Shown: positions 1 through 8,616 of the stretch, piece after piece | Layout of the letters: each line of letters opens with the position of its first letter | Numbering within the stretch: position 1 is the first letter of the stretch | Source: Verrucomicrobiota bacterium | GTDB lineage: Bacteria > Verrucomicrobiota > Verrucomicrobiia > Limisphaerales > UBA9464 | Reading direction: 5' to 3' | NCBI GenBank assembly: GCA_017309115.1 | Contig: JAFLEF010000024.1 | Coordinates: 40,114-104,113, forward strand | Length of the DNA: 64,000 nt | Position numbers and translations under genes: made by a program | The notes under the pieces: generated by a model | The model's database searches: none | What the model saw: the letters and a program-made list of their open reading frames with translations, nothing else | Told to the model about the DNA's origin: nothing

Positions 1-861
1 CTCGACGGAGAGGCCTGCTATGTCCAGGGCTTGGACGGGCGGTTTGTCTGCCTGGGTCGAGCCGCGGGTGACGTTCGCTGGGAAGTGAATTTGAAGCGCG
101 CCTTCCAAGCGCACGAGCCGGGGTATGGTTTTGCCAGCTCGCCTCTGCTGACGGAGGACTTGGTGATTCTGCTGCCAGCCGGATCGTCGTCCTCCGCCAT
201 CGTGGCGTTGAATCGAGCGACGGGAACCCTGCGCTGGCGTGCTTCCTTGGGCACCTCGACGGAATACGCCTCGGCTACACTCGCCGGGCTTCCTGGTGCC
301 GCCCAGGTGGTGGCCCAGTTGGGTGAGAAACTGGTGGGCGTTTCCGCGGCCGACGGAAGGGTGCTCTGGGAAATCAAGGAAGCGGGTGGCGGGCTGTGGA
401 CTCCCTCGGTGCTCAACTCCGGGGAGGTGTTTTTTCCGGGAAGTGGTCGGACCCTTCTCGCCGATCTTTCGTCGGCGCCGCCGCGGCAGGTCTGGAGCAG
501 CCCAGTGTTTGAGGGCGTGATGGGTCCAGTGGTGGAGCTCCACGGTCAGCTGATTGGCTATCATCAGCGCCGGCTGACGGGATTGGATGTGGCGACCGGA
601 AACCAGCTTTGGCAACGGGCCGAGGAATCCGACGGCCAGCTGCTCTCGTATGGCCCGTGGTTGATTCACTTCCATGACCGAACTGGAATCTTGGAGATTT
701 GCTCGGTGGATCGGACTGGATTGAAAGTTTGCGGGCGCCAATCGGTTTGCCATCCCACGCGATCCGAGACCCCACTCACGTTTTCCCAGGGCGTTCTGTA
801 TCTTCGACTGCCCGAGGAATTGGTGGCCCTGAAGCTTGATCCTTTGGTTGGCACGAATTGA
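1..861 (+). CDS. PQQ-like beta-propeller repeat protein (5' truncated by window)
   Basis: The frame is open from base 1, so the N terminus lies outside the window; only about 286 C-terminal residues are visible. Blades repeat the pattern D-G-x-x-x-W or AxxGxxxW (GDVRWEV, TGTLRWRA, DGRVLWEI, TGNQLWQR), typical of the PQQ/pyrrolo-quinoline-like propeller fold, usually a periplasmic scaffold (BamB-like) or a dehydrogenase. No catalytic residues or cofactor site can be assigned from this fragment. The next gene starts 24 bp downstream on the same strand, so it may share a transcript with the MacB-like permease. The fold is quite certain and the function is not. Confidence 0.8.
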   Translation, partial: LDGEACYVQGLDGRFVCLGRAAGDVRWEVNLKRAFQAHEPGYGFASSPLLTEDLVILLPAGSSSSAIVALNRATGTLRWRASLGTSTEYASATLAGLPGAAQVVAQLGEKLVGVSAADGRVLWEIKEAGGGLWTPSVLNSGEVFFPGSGRTLLADLSSAPPRQVWSSPVFEGVMGPVVELHGQLIGYHQRRLTGLDVATGNQLWQRAEESDGQLLSYGPWLIHFHDRTGILEICSVDRTGLKVCGRQSVCHPTRSETPLTFSQGVLYLRLPEELVALKLDPLVGTN

Positions 862-885
862 ACCGTTGAGCCCGCAACCTCAGTC

Positions 886-3288
886 ATGAACTTTTGGAGA
901 ATTCTGCTGCGACGATTGGGACGACATCCCGGATTCACTGCGGTGGCGGTTCTGACGCTGGCCCTGGGCATTGGCACGAACACCGCGGTGTTCACCGTGG
1001 CCCACACCCTTCTGCTCAAGCCGCTGCCGTGGCCGGAATCCGAACGGGTGGTCAATCTTTGGGAAAGCAATGCCAGCAAAGGTGCGGCGCAGGCTCCGAT
1101 GGCGGCCGCGCAGTTCCTCGACCTTCAGCAAGAATCCCGGAGCTTTAGCGCCCTGGCGGCGTGGTCTCCGGCGGCGGTGAATCTGGCGGCCGGAGAGGCT
1201 CCGCCGGAACGGTATCCGGGCGCTCTGGTCACCGAAGACTTCTTCCGCGTCGTCGCCACTCCACCCGCCCTCGGACGGGGGTTTGCTTCGGATCAATTCG
1301 TTGCGGGCAAGGATGCCGTGGTGTTGATCGGCCATGCGGTGTGGCAGGGTCGGTTCGGAGGGGATCCGGGAATCATCGGGCGAACGCTACAGATCAATGG
1401 GCGCTCTCGCACGGTGGTGGGCATTCTCCCGGCCGGATTCGACTGGCCGGCCAAGGCTCAGTTTTGGGTGCCGAAGGTGTTCAGCGCCCAGGAAACGGAG
1501 GATCGGGACTTCAAGGCCCAACGCGTTCTGGCCCGGCTGGCCGACGGAGTCAGTCTGGAGTCGGCCCGTGCGGAGACGGCCACCCGGTTTGCCGCCCTGG
1601 TCCGTGAGCATCCGGATGTGCTGACCGGCTGGAGTGTTCGGGTGAATCCGGTTCTCGAGGATCTGGCGGGTCCGCTTCGTCCGGCGTTCAACCTCCTGCT
1701 GGCAGCCGTGGCCCTCGTGCTGCTGATGGCCTGCATCAACGTCGCGAGTCTGTTGCTGGCCCGGGGCGCGGCGTCCTCTGGGGAACTGTCATTGCGGCTG
1801 GCGTTGGGCGCGTCGCGCGGAGCGGTGATTCGGGAGATGCTGACCGAGAGTGGCGTGTTGGCGGTGCTGGGTGGATTGGGCGGCGTGTGGCTGGCCCAGG
1901 TGTTGGTGGGCGTTTTGGTGGCCGTGGCACCGGCTGGGCTGCCGCGGATGGATCAGGTGAAGGTGGACGAATGGGCCTTGGGATTCACCGTGGCTCTCTG
2001 CGCTTTAACTACGTTGATCGCGGGCGGACTTCCCGCCTGGCACTTGTCCCACGCGGACCCGATGGACGCGTTACGCGCCGGTGGGAATCGCGCCACAGAG
2101 GGAGCCAGCCGCTGGCGTCGAGGCCTGGTGATCTTCCAGATTGCTGCGGCCGTGGTGGTGTTGGTCGGCGCGGGATTGTTGCTGCGCAGTTTGGATCGCG
2201 TTCTGCGCCGCGACCTTGGCTTTCAACCCGAGCGGTTGGTGACGGCCCGCTTGGAATTGCCGCCGATTCGCTACTCCAGCGACGGCCAGCGAAACCAGTT
2301 TGCCGACGAAGTCCTCCGACGACTGACGGCCGTGCCCGGTCTGGAAGCCGCGGCGTTTGCCACGGCCCTTCCGCTTCAGGGGTGGCCACAGTACATCTTC
2401 CGGCTGGAGGAGAATCCGGGAATCAAAGTCAGCGACGCGCCGACCACGGGTTACACCGGGGTAAGCCCGAGCTACTTCACCACCTTGGGCATGCGGGTTC
2501 TGGGAGGGCGCGGGTTTTCCGAAGCGGATCGGGAGGGCGCGCCGGCCGTGTGCATGGTCAACGAGGCCTTTGCTCGGCGCCATTTTGGGTCGCGGAATCC
2601 GCTGGGTCAGCGGTTGGAGGTGGGCTTCAGCGAACCGCCGCAGTGGATGGAGATCGTGGGCGTCGTGAACGACACCACCAACGAGGCCCTGGAAGGCGAC
2701 GTGCGCGAACAGGTTTTTGTGCCGCTGCGTCAGCAACCGGAATTCCTGACCGCGAATCCGGCGCTCAGCCTGATGGTGCGTCAGAACGGAGCGGGGTTCG
2801 AAGGAATTCGCGAAGCGGTATGGGCCGTCGACCGCGATCAACCGGTGCATTTGCTCCAGCCTATGACGCAGATCCTGGCCCAAGCTTCGGCCCAACGGCG
2901 CTTCACGGTCACCGTGCTGGCGGTCTTTGCCGGCCTGGCCTTGCTGTTGGCGGCGGTGGGCTTGTACGGCGTGATGAGTGGCAACGTCGTGGCCCGGACT
3001 CGGGAGCTGGGAATCCGGGTGGCCCTGGGAGCCAGCCGGGGCCAGCTCCTGGGACTGATCCTGGGGCAAGGTGCGCGGGCCTTGGCCCTGGGACTCCTGG
3101 GCGGCTGGCTGGGAGCCTGGGCGTTGTCGGGCTGGCTGCGGGGGTTGTTGTATCAAACCGCGCCGGTGGATGGCTGGACCTACTTGGCGGTGGCGGTGGT
3201 CCTTTCGGGGGTGGGCTTGATCGCCTGTTGGATCCCCGCCCGCCGCGCCTCCCGGGTGGATCCTCTGGTGGCCCTGCGGAATGAATAG
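886..3288 (+). CDS. ABC transporter permease, MacB/ADOP type
   Basis: 800 residues with the layout of the duplicated permeases named ADOP in Acidobacteria and common in Verrucomicrobia. An N-terminal segment with HPGFTAVAVLTLALGIGTN precedes the first membrane helix (about 17-45). A MacB periplasmic core domain follows, then an FtsX-like three-helix block near 265-390, a second periplasmic core (about 430-650) and a second FtsX block near 670-795. The RxxELGIRVALGAS motif near the C-terminal block is the cytoplasmic loop that contacts an ATPase. No ATPase gene is adjacent, which fits the 'orphan' habit of the family. ADOP permeases are thought to export lipophilic compounds or work as mechanotransmission systems; the substrate cannot be told. 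Confidence 0.92.
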   Translation: MNFWRILLRRLGRHPGFTAVAVLTLALGIGTNTAVFTVAHTLLLKPLPWPESERVVNLWESNASKGAAQAPMAAAQFLDLQQESRSFSALAAWSPAAVNLAAGEAPPERYPGALVTEDFFRVVATPPALGRGFASDQFVAGKDAVVLIGHAVWQGRFGGDPGIIGRTLQINGRSRTVVGILPAGFDWPAKAQFWVPKVFSAQETEDRDFKAQRVLARLADGVSLESARAETATRFAALVREHPDVLTGWSVRVNPVLEDLAGPLRPAFNLLLAAVALVLLMACINVASLLLARGAASSGELSLRLALGASRGAVIREMLTESGVLAVLGGLGGVWLAQVLVGVLVAVAPAGLPRMDQVKVDEWALGFTVALCALTTLIAGGLPAWHLSHADPMDALRAGGNRATEGASRWRRGLVIFQIAAAVVVLVGAGLLLRSLDRVLRRDLGFQPERLVTARLELPPIRYSSDGQRNQFADEVLRRLTAVPGLEAAAFATALPLQGWPQYIFRLEENPGIKVSDAPTTGYTGVSPSYFTTLGMRVLGGRGFSEADREGAPAVCMVNEAFARRHFGSRNPLGQRLEVGFSEPPQWMEIVGVVNDTTNEALEGDVREQVFVPLRQQPEFLTANPALSLMVRQNGAGFEGIREAVWAVDRDQPVHLLQPMTQILAQASAQRRFTVTVLAVFAGLALLLAAVGLYGVMSGNVVARTRELGIRVALGASRGQLLGLILGQGARALALGLLGGWLGAWALSGWLRGLLYQTAPVDGWTYLAVAVVLSGVGLIACWIPARRASRVDPLVALRNE

Positions 3289-3351
3289 CCGTAGACGGTA
3301 GAGGGAGAAGGCTCCCGTGGAGGCGCAGAGGCGCGGAGAAAGGCAGGGTAT

Positions 3352-3507
3352 AACCGCAGATTGGCGCAGATTTCCGCAGATTTCTGGGAGGCCGAAAACT
3401 CGACTCAACTCATACCGGGAATCGATTTCTACAGCTCTGACCAACCCACCTTGATCTGGTCCAACTCCCTTCCCGAAATCTGTGTTAATCGGCGTTAATC
3501 TGCGGTT
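3352..3507. repeat. Intergenic region with inverted CGCAGATT-type interspersed repeats
   Basis: The 422-bp gap 3289-3710 holds no convincing gene. At 3352-3384 three CGCAGATT-like units follow each other, and at 3475-3507 a related block occurs in the opposite orientation (TTAATCTGCGGTT end), so the two could pair in RNA or cruciform DNA. A further block at about 3641-3675 is built from CTCCGCG units ending in CCTCCGCGGGAGACC; a close copy of that end occurs near 52503-52524. This looks like an accumulation site of small dispersed repeats between a finished + strand gene and the 3' end of the LysR gene. Confidence 0.6.
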
Positions 3508-3710
3508 CATCCCATCCCCACCGATTCCAACCCCGGAGCAATGGAGTTCCAGGTAATCTGTAGGAACGCTTCGCCCTGGGTCGCTATCGCTCACCTGTGT
3601 CCCCTCCTGTTTTCCTGAGTTCCAGATTCACTCGTTTCCCCACTCCGCGAACTCCGCGTCCTCCGCGGGAGACCTCCTCCCAATTCCCCATCGCTGGGAA
3701 TCCTGGTTCG

Positions 3711-4628
3711 CTAAACTCCCGCTTCCATTTGCTTACGGATGTGTGGGATTCGAGGCCGTATCAGTTCCAGCCAGGCCGAGACCGTCGGTGAAACTTCACC
3801 CTTTTGTCGCACGAGCACGAGGTCAATGGGAGGTGACCCGGGATGCACCGGCAAGAAGACCACGCCGGGTTGGCGAAAGCTCCGCACACAGCCGGGAACG
3901 AGCGAAACCCCGATACCGGCGGCCACCGCCATCAGCACCGTCTGCATCATCGGCGGCTCGCTGACGAGGCGGGGCGTGAAGCCCGCTTTCGCGCAAAGCT
4001 GGATCATCGAATCCACCAGCTCCGGGGCCTCACTGCGCTTGAACAAGACGAAGTCCTCCTGGGCGAACTTTCCCAGTACTCCCTGCTTTGCCTTCGCGAG
4101 GGAATGCGATTGCGGCAGCGCGAGCATCAGTCGGTCGCGGTAGATGCGTTCCTGCTCAAAATTCTTCTCCTGTTCCTGGCTGAGCGGACGCGTGAAGCCC
4201 ACATCGATCTTCGCCCGCGTGAACGCCTGCAATTGCTGCTCAGGAGTCATCTCAAACAGATGCACCCGCACAGCGGGAAACCTTCGACGATACTCCTGGA
4301 TGAGTTCGGACAGGAAACCCGCCACCGCAGAGCTGAAGCTGCCGATGGCGAGTGAACCGGTTTCACCGCGTGCGGCGCGACGGGCAACCTGTTTCGCAAG
4401 TTCAGCGTGGGCGAGGATCTCTTTTGCCTCGCGCAGAAACGCATGACCAGCCGCAGTCAGCTTGACGCTGCGCCTAGTGCGCAGCAGGAGCGCCACGCCG
4501 AGTTCATTCTCCAGTGATTTGATCTGCTGGCTGATGGCGGGCTGTGCCACGTGAAGCTCCTCAGCGGCGCGCGTGAAGTTCTGTCGCTCTGCCACGGCTA
4601 CAAAATAGCGGAGGTAGCGCAATTCCAT
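3711..4628 (-). CDS. LysR family transcriptional regulator
   Basis: From the start at 4628 the protein opens MELRYLRYFVAVAERQNFTR, the standard LysR N terminus, with the winged helix-turn-helix in residues 1-60 (AAEELHVAQPAISQQIKSLE) and the LysR substrate-binding domain from about 90 to 295. A longer frame runs to a TTG at 4691, but the family alignment favours the ATG at 4628. It resembles the CatR/BenM/CbnR branch that senses aromatic ring-cleavage products. It is divergent from a carboxymuconolactone-decarboxylase-family gene 137 bp away, the normal arrangement of a LysR gene and its target. The effector is unknown. Confidence 0.93.
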   Translation of the reverse strand: MELRYLRYFVAVAERQNFTRAAEELHVAQPAISQQIKSLENELGVALLLRTRRSVKLTAAGHAFLREAKEILAHAELAKQVARRAARGETGSLAIGSFSSAVAGFLSELIQEYRRRFPAVRVHLFEMTPEQQLQAFTRAKIDVGFTRPLSQEQEKNFEQERIYRDRLMLALPQSHSLAKAKQGVLGKFAQEDFVLFKRSEAPELVDSMIQLCAKAGFTPRLVSEPPMMQTVLMAVAAGIGVSLVPGCVRSFRQPGVVFLPVHPGSPPIDLVLVRQKGEVSPTVSAWLELIRPRIPHIRKQMEAGV

Positions 4629-4714
4629 CTCCTCGAAGAGTAATCGCTTCGCCTTATCACTGCGAGAGGAAGATGCGATTTCAGCAATCAATGGTCACTG
4701 GCTAGTTTCACCTC

Positions 4715-4737
4715 GTCGCCGGAGAAACCGGAGCGAC
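4715..4737. promoter_or_regulatory. Candidate LysR operator in the divergent intergenic region
   Basis: A dyad GTCGC-N13-GCGAC, with an inner CCGG-AGAAA-CCGG, sits between the LysR gene and the decarboxylase-family gene. LysR proteins usually bind interrupted dyads of this size in such divergent regions. Position and symmetry are seen directly; operator function is inferred. Confidence 0.35.
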
Positions 4738-4765
4738 AAGAGAAACAAGACAACGGCAGCAAAAC

Positions 4766-5323
4766 ATGAACACGACCAACAGCAATCTCCTCCAGCCCCT
4801 GACCATCGCCACCGCTCCTGACTCCTCGAAGCCGGTACTCGAAGGCATCCAGAAGGCCTTCGGCTTCATCCCGAACCTAATGGCGACGTTTGCCAACTCG
4901 CCCGAGGTCCTTAAGGGCTATCTGGCTTTGGATGCCGAGTGGGAGAAAACCGCATTCACCCCGCCGGAGCGCCAAATGGTGCTCATTACCGCAAGTCTCG
5001 AGAACGGCTGCAGCTACTGTTTGGCGGCGCACTGCACCATCGCAAAGGGTTTCATGGGAGTTCCGGCCGAAGTCGTCGCCGCCATCCGTACCCGGAAAGC
5101 CACCGGCGACACCAAGGTCGATGCGTTGGTGGCCCTCGTTCGTGAACTGGTTTCCCAACGCGGCCATGCCCAGCCGGCAACCATCGAACGATTTCTCGCC
5201 GCCGGTTACTCGAAGCCGCAGGTGATGGAGTTGCTGCTCGGCATCGCCCTCAAGACGATCAGCAACTACCTTGACCACCTCAATCCCGCGCCGCTGGATG
5301 CCGCGTTTGCCGCCGAAAAATAA
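4766..5323 (+). CDS. Carboxymuconolactone decarboxylase family protein (AhpD-like)
   Basis: 185 residues. The motif E-N-G-C-S-Y-C-L-A-A-H near residues 79-89 is the CxxC-x3-H signature of the AhpD/CMD fold, where the two cysteines serve as a redox pair for peroxide or alkylhydroperoxide defence. The flanking helices (FGFIPNLMATFANSPEVLKGY; TISNYLDHLNPAPLD) also match AhpD-like proteins of about this length. It is divergent from a LysR regulator that probably controls it. True ring-cleavage decarboxylase activity is less likely because no other aromatic catabolic gene is present. Confidence 0.9.
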   Translation: MNTTNSNLLQPLTIATAPDSSKPVLEGIQKAFGFIPNLMATFANSPEVLKGYLALDAEWEKTAFTPPERQMVLITASLENGCSYCLAAHCTIAKGFMGVPAEVVAAIRTRKATGDTKVDALVALVRELVSQRGHAQPATIERFLAAGYSKPQVMELLLGIALKTISNYLDHLNPAPLDAAFAAEK

Positions 5324-5398
5324 TCTCGGTGGTGCCGCGATCGAGTGCCAAGCAAGTACCAGGCATTCCAACCTCGGACTCACTCTTGCCAGTTGGGC

Positions 5399-6697
5399 TC
5401 AGTTCGCGGCATCCAGGATCCGGAAATGGCTCGTGGTCCCATTCAACGGCAGGGTGGTGGACGCGTTGGTGACCACGTCCACGGTGGACCATTCGCCCAC
5501 CAACAGATTGGTCGTGATTTGAACCGCGAACGGCGGGGTTCCTCCCGCCCAACTCAGATTCAGCGAGCCGCCCTGAACCGAGGCATTGAGGACCGGGGCG
5601 GTGGGCGTGGGGAAAAGGTACCGGGTGGCATGGTGCAGGTTTTGGTAGAACCAGTTGTCCGAGGTGATGGGCAGGATGCGGACTCCGGGCGGTGGAATGT
5701 TGGCCCCGGTTCCAATCCCGTTGCCCAGGTCAAACACGGCCGGGGTGTTGTCATGACTGCTGAGGATCAACGGGAAGGGCGCCGCTGCCCCATTGGTCTG
5801 AGTTCCGTACTGACCCAGCCAGATCACCACGTGAGAGATGTTCGGCCCGCGGTTGGGCTCCGCATTGATATAGAGGAGATCCCCGGGTTGAAGCTGGGCG
5901 AACAACGAGTCCAACGAACCCGGGGCATTGATGGCGCCCGTGCTGGCGTTGGGACCGTTGAAGTACTGACCTTCAATCATCGTACCCCACCGGGAGATGC
6001 CCCAGCCTCCGTCCGAGGCAGGAACATCTTCCTCGCCTTGGGTGCCGATACCGGTGGGCAGCTGTAGACCTAGGGCAACATTGTAAACGAGCGCGGCAAA
6101 GTTGCTGCAGTCGATTCCTTCGGTCCCCAAACCGGCGGATTGTTGGTAGGGATTCGCGATTTTCCCCTGACCCGTGGTGGTGTTGAGTTCCGCCTCCTGG
6201 CTGACCACCGACCACTTCCAATAGTTGGGCGCCGTGGTGGGAGCGGAGACAAAGCCATTGGCGTAGGGGTTCCACACCGGATGATGGTGGTGCTGATACG
6301 GCACGCCGATGAACTGACTGGCCACCGCGAGAAGGCGCTGCTGTTGATAAGTCAGTTCATCCATTCCCGCCGGAGCCGGGGCGATGTCGCCGGCGTTGAA
6401 GACCGTCCCACCGTTGGGAAGGGTATGGGCCGGGTTGGCCACCGCGAACAACTGCGGAATCACCGGCCCCCAGCTGTCATGGCGAAACGCCGGGCTGTAC
6501 CAGTCAGCGAAGGCCGGCGAGGACGAATACGTGGTCAGGGCAGTCACGCGCGTGGCGAGATCGGGGGCGGAAGAAACCTCGGAGGACACCGAGATCTGGA
6601 ACGGGGAGACGTAGGATTGGCCCAGCGCCCCAACGAACAGGGTGGACGTTAGGGCCGCCGTGAGAACGCGACGAGGCAACGGACGGATCGAGATCAT
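5399..6697 (-). CDS. Secreted NlpC/P60-like cysteine peptidase with C-terminal beta domain
   Basis: Starting at the ATG at 6697 gives a signal peptide (MISIRPLPRRVLTAALTSTL), while the frame upstream of it lacks protein character. The core holds G-I-D-C-S-N-F-A-A-L-V-Y, the Cys-containing helix of NlpC/P60 papain-like hydrolases. Later come a QPGDLLYIN strand and S-H-V-V-I-W-L-G supplying the candidate catalytic His. NlpC/P60 enzymes cut peptidoglycan peptides, usually outside the cytoplasm. The last 70 residues (GGSLNLSWAGGTPPFAVQ) form a separate Ig-like domain often seen at the end of secreted verrucomicrobial proteins. The substrate is not determined. Confidence 0.75.
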   Translation of the reverse strand: MISIRPLPRRVLTAALTSTLFVGALGQSYVSPFQISVSSEVSSAPDLATRVTALTTYSSSPAFADWYSPAFRHDSWGPVIPQLFAVANPAHTLPNGGTVFNAGDIAPAPAGMDELTYQQQRLLAVASQFIGVPYQHHHHPVWNPYANGFVSAPTTAPNYWKWSVVSQEAELNTTTGQGKIANPYQQSAGLGTEGIDCSNFAALVYNVALGLQLPTGIGTQGEEDVPASDGGWGISRWGTMIEGQYFNGPNASTGAINAPGSLDSLFAQLQPGDLLYINAEPNRGPNISHVVIWLGQYGTQTNGAAAPFPLILSSHDNTPAVFDLGNGIGTGANIPPPGVRILPITSDNWFYQNLHHATRYLFPTPTAPVLNASVQGGSLNLSWAGGTPPFAVQITTNLLVGEWSTVDVVTNASTTLPLNGTTSHFRILDAAN

Positions 6698-6830
6698 GAA
6701 CGTGTGCGAAGGTTGATGACGTTCCACCGAAGTCAGCGAGTCACAGGCTCGGGGCACGCTGGAACGCGGTTTGTTTGGGCGCCCCCAAATTCCCCGGTTG
6801 TCGCCCGGCTGTCCAGAAATGCCCGCCTGG

Positions 6831-6980
6831 AATGACAGGTAATCCATAGCAGGTAATTACCTGGCACTCTCTTGGGTTCGCACACTTCTGGAGCAGCCGG
6901 GCGCTCCGCCGCCTAAAGGCGGGACTCCGAACCCCCAACGCGCTCAGGGAACCCGCGAAGAATGACAAGGAATCCATAGC
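6831..6980 (+). repeat. Pair of 20-bp direct repeats in a regulatory gap
   Basis: AATGACAGGTAATCCATAGC at 6831-6850 recurs with two changes as AATGACAAGGAATCCATAGC at 6961-6980, 130 bp apart. The gap between the NlpC-like gene and the sigma factor also holds a GCCGCCTAAAGGCGG hairpin (about 6909-6922). The repeats lie within 45 bp of the sigma factor start and may be dispersed-repeat debris or binding sites. Confidence 0.5.
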
Positions 6981-7025
6981 CGACTTTTTCTGTGCGGTTC
7001 CGGGCCGATCGGGCATTTACGGGTG

Positions 7026-8597
7026 ATGGTGACCGTCCGAGCCGATCCCGTGGATGACGCCGAACTGCTCTCGCGCTATGCGGTGAGCCGTTCGGAAGAG
7101 GCGTTCGCCGAGTTGGTGCGGCGTCACTTGGACCTGGTCCACTCGGCCGCTCTCCGCCAGGCGGGAGGCAATGCCGCGGCCGCCGCTGACATCGCTCAAA
7201 TGGTTTTCATCGAACTGGCCCGGCAGGCGGGGACCCTAAGCCGGCATCCCGCCTTGATCGGCTGGCTCTATACAACCACCCACCGACTCGCCGCGCGTTA
7301 CCTCCGGACGGAAAGCCGAAGAAGACGACGCGAAGAAGAAGCCCAGCACAGGCAGCAACTTCAGCATTCGGCGGAACCCGTGGCCGATTGGGGCCAACTC
7401 GCCCCGGTCCTGGATGCCGCCCTGAATGAACTGGGCGAATCCGATCGGCTCGCGTTGCTGTGGCGTCATTTCGAACGCCGGCCGTTCTCGGAAGTGGGTG
7501 CCCGATTGGGCCTAAATGAACATGCGGCGCGAATGCGGGTGGATCGGGCCTTGGATAAACTGCGAGGTCGCTTGGCGAAACGGGGAATTCACTCCACCTC
7601 CGCCGCGCTGACCGTGGCGCTTAGCGGTCCCGTGGTCGTCGCTTCTCCTCCTCAGCTCGCCGCGTCGATTACCCTCGCCGCAGTCGCCGCCACGCCCCTG
7701 GCCCTCAGCACCTTTGGATTTCTCACCGTAATGTCTTCTACTCCGCTCAAGCTTGCCGCCACGGCGCTGGTCTGTGGTGTCGTCGCTACTCTGCTCGTGG
7801 TCCGTCAGGAATCGGCCCACCGCCAACGGGAGGCGGATCTGACGCGCCAGCTGAACCAAGCGCGGGCGGACCTTCAGTCCGTTGAGGAAGGCTTGCGCCA
7901 ATCCGAACAGGAACGCCTTCGCCAGGCCGCCTCCACGGAGGAACTGCTGCGATTGCGGAGGGATGTGGCAGCGCTTCGTCGAGCTGCGGGTTCCCCCGGG
8001 AGAGCAACGGAAACGAACGCCGTTGCTCTTCCCGCTTCCGCGAGCCGGATTTCCTCGACCAAGTTCGCGATGACCATTCCTGTGACCATACCTGCCGGTT
8101 CCACCTTGCTGACCGACAAATGGACCACCCGCGACGGAAAGGTCGCCTTCGCCCTCGTGACGCCCACTTCGATTGGGACTACCGAAGCACCGCAGGTCAG
8201 CATAATGGCGCGGGTGTTTGAGTGTACCGAAGAGCGGGTCCAAGAGTTGAGTAAGGCGTTGGGCGGGTCTCATTTCGTCAGCGAGGAACAGAGGCGGGAA
8301 CGGGCTTTGGCGGACGGCGTACCTTATCGAAGCCGCACTCAATCCGCGGGATTGTTCACCGAAGACCAACTGAAAACCTTTCTCGCGCATCTAGAGTCCG
8401 CCGAGGGAGTGGATCAGTTGATGGCTCCCGGCGTTACGACTGCGAGCGGCCGGCAAGCTCAGGTTGGGATGCTGAGCGATTCTCCGGATGATCCGGTGAA
8501 CGGCCTGATGTTAAACTTCGTTCCCACCCTCACCGAACAGGGCGACGTGGAGCTCCTCATGAACGTGGACCGAGAGGGGGATCGCAGCGACCCGTAG
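7026..8597 (+). CDS. Sigma-70 family (ECF) factor fused to a membrane helix, coiled coil and secretin-like C-terminal domain
   Basis: Residues 1-95 form sigma region 2 (EEAFAELVRRHLDLVHSAAL; core-binding DIAQMVFIELARQ). Region 4 spans about 120-180 (ALNELGESDRLALLWRHF; PFSEVGARLGLNEHAARMRV). A membrane helix follows near 240-260 (LKLAATALVCGVVATLLVV), then a charged coiled coil of about 265-320. The C-terminal ~180 residues contain APGVTTASGRQAQVG and GLMLNFVPTLTEQGDVELLM, which look like the beta-domain of type II/III secretins. Such a protein could hold the sigma part at the membrane until released. Start: GTG at 7023 or ATG at 7026; the latter is used. The sigma call is firm; the C-terminal comparison is made by eye. 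Confidence 0.85.
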   Translation: MVTVRADPVDDAELLSRYAVSRSEEAFAELVRRHLDLVHSAALRQAGGNAAAAADIAQMVFIELARQAGTLSRHPALIGWLYTTTHRLAARYLRTESRRRRREEEAQHRQQLQHSAEPVADWGQLAPVLDAALNELGESDRLALLWRHFERRPFSEVGARLGLNEHAARMRVDRALDKLRGRLAKRGIHSTSAALTVALSGPVVVASPPQLAASITLAAVAATPLALSTFGFLTVMSSTPLKLAATALVCGVVATLLVVRQESAHRQREADLTRQLNQARADLQSVEEGLRQSEQERLRQAASTEELLRLRRDVAALRRAAGSPGRATETNAVALPASASRISSTKFAMTIPVTIPAGSTLLTDKWTTRDGKVAFALVTPTSIGTTEAPQVSIMARVFECTEERVQELSKALGGSHFVSEEQRRERALADGVPYRSRTQSAGLFTEDQLKTFLAHLESAEGVDQLMAPGVTTASGRQAQVGMLSDSPDDPVNGLMLNFVPTLTEQGDVELLMNVDREGDRSDP

Positions 8598-8616
8598 CCT
8601 CAGCCGTGTGTGTGCA

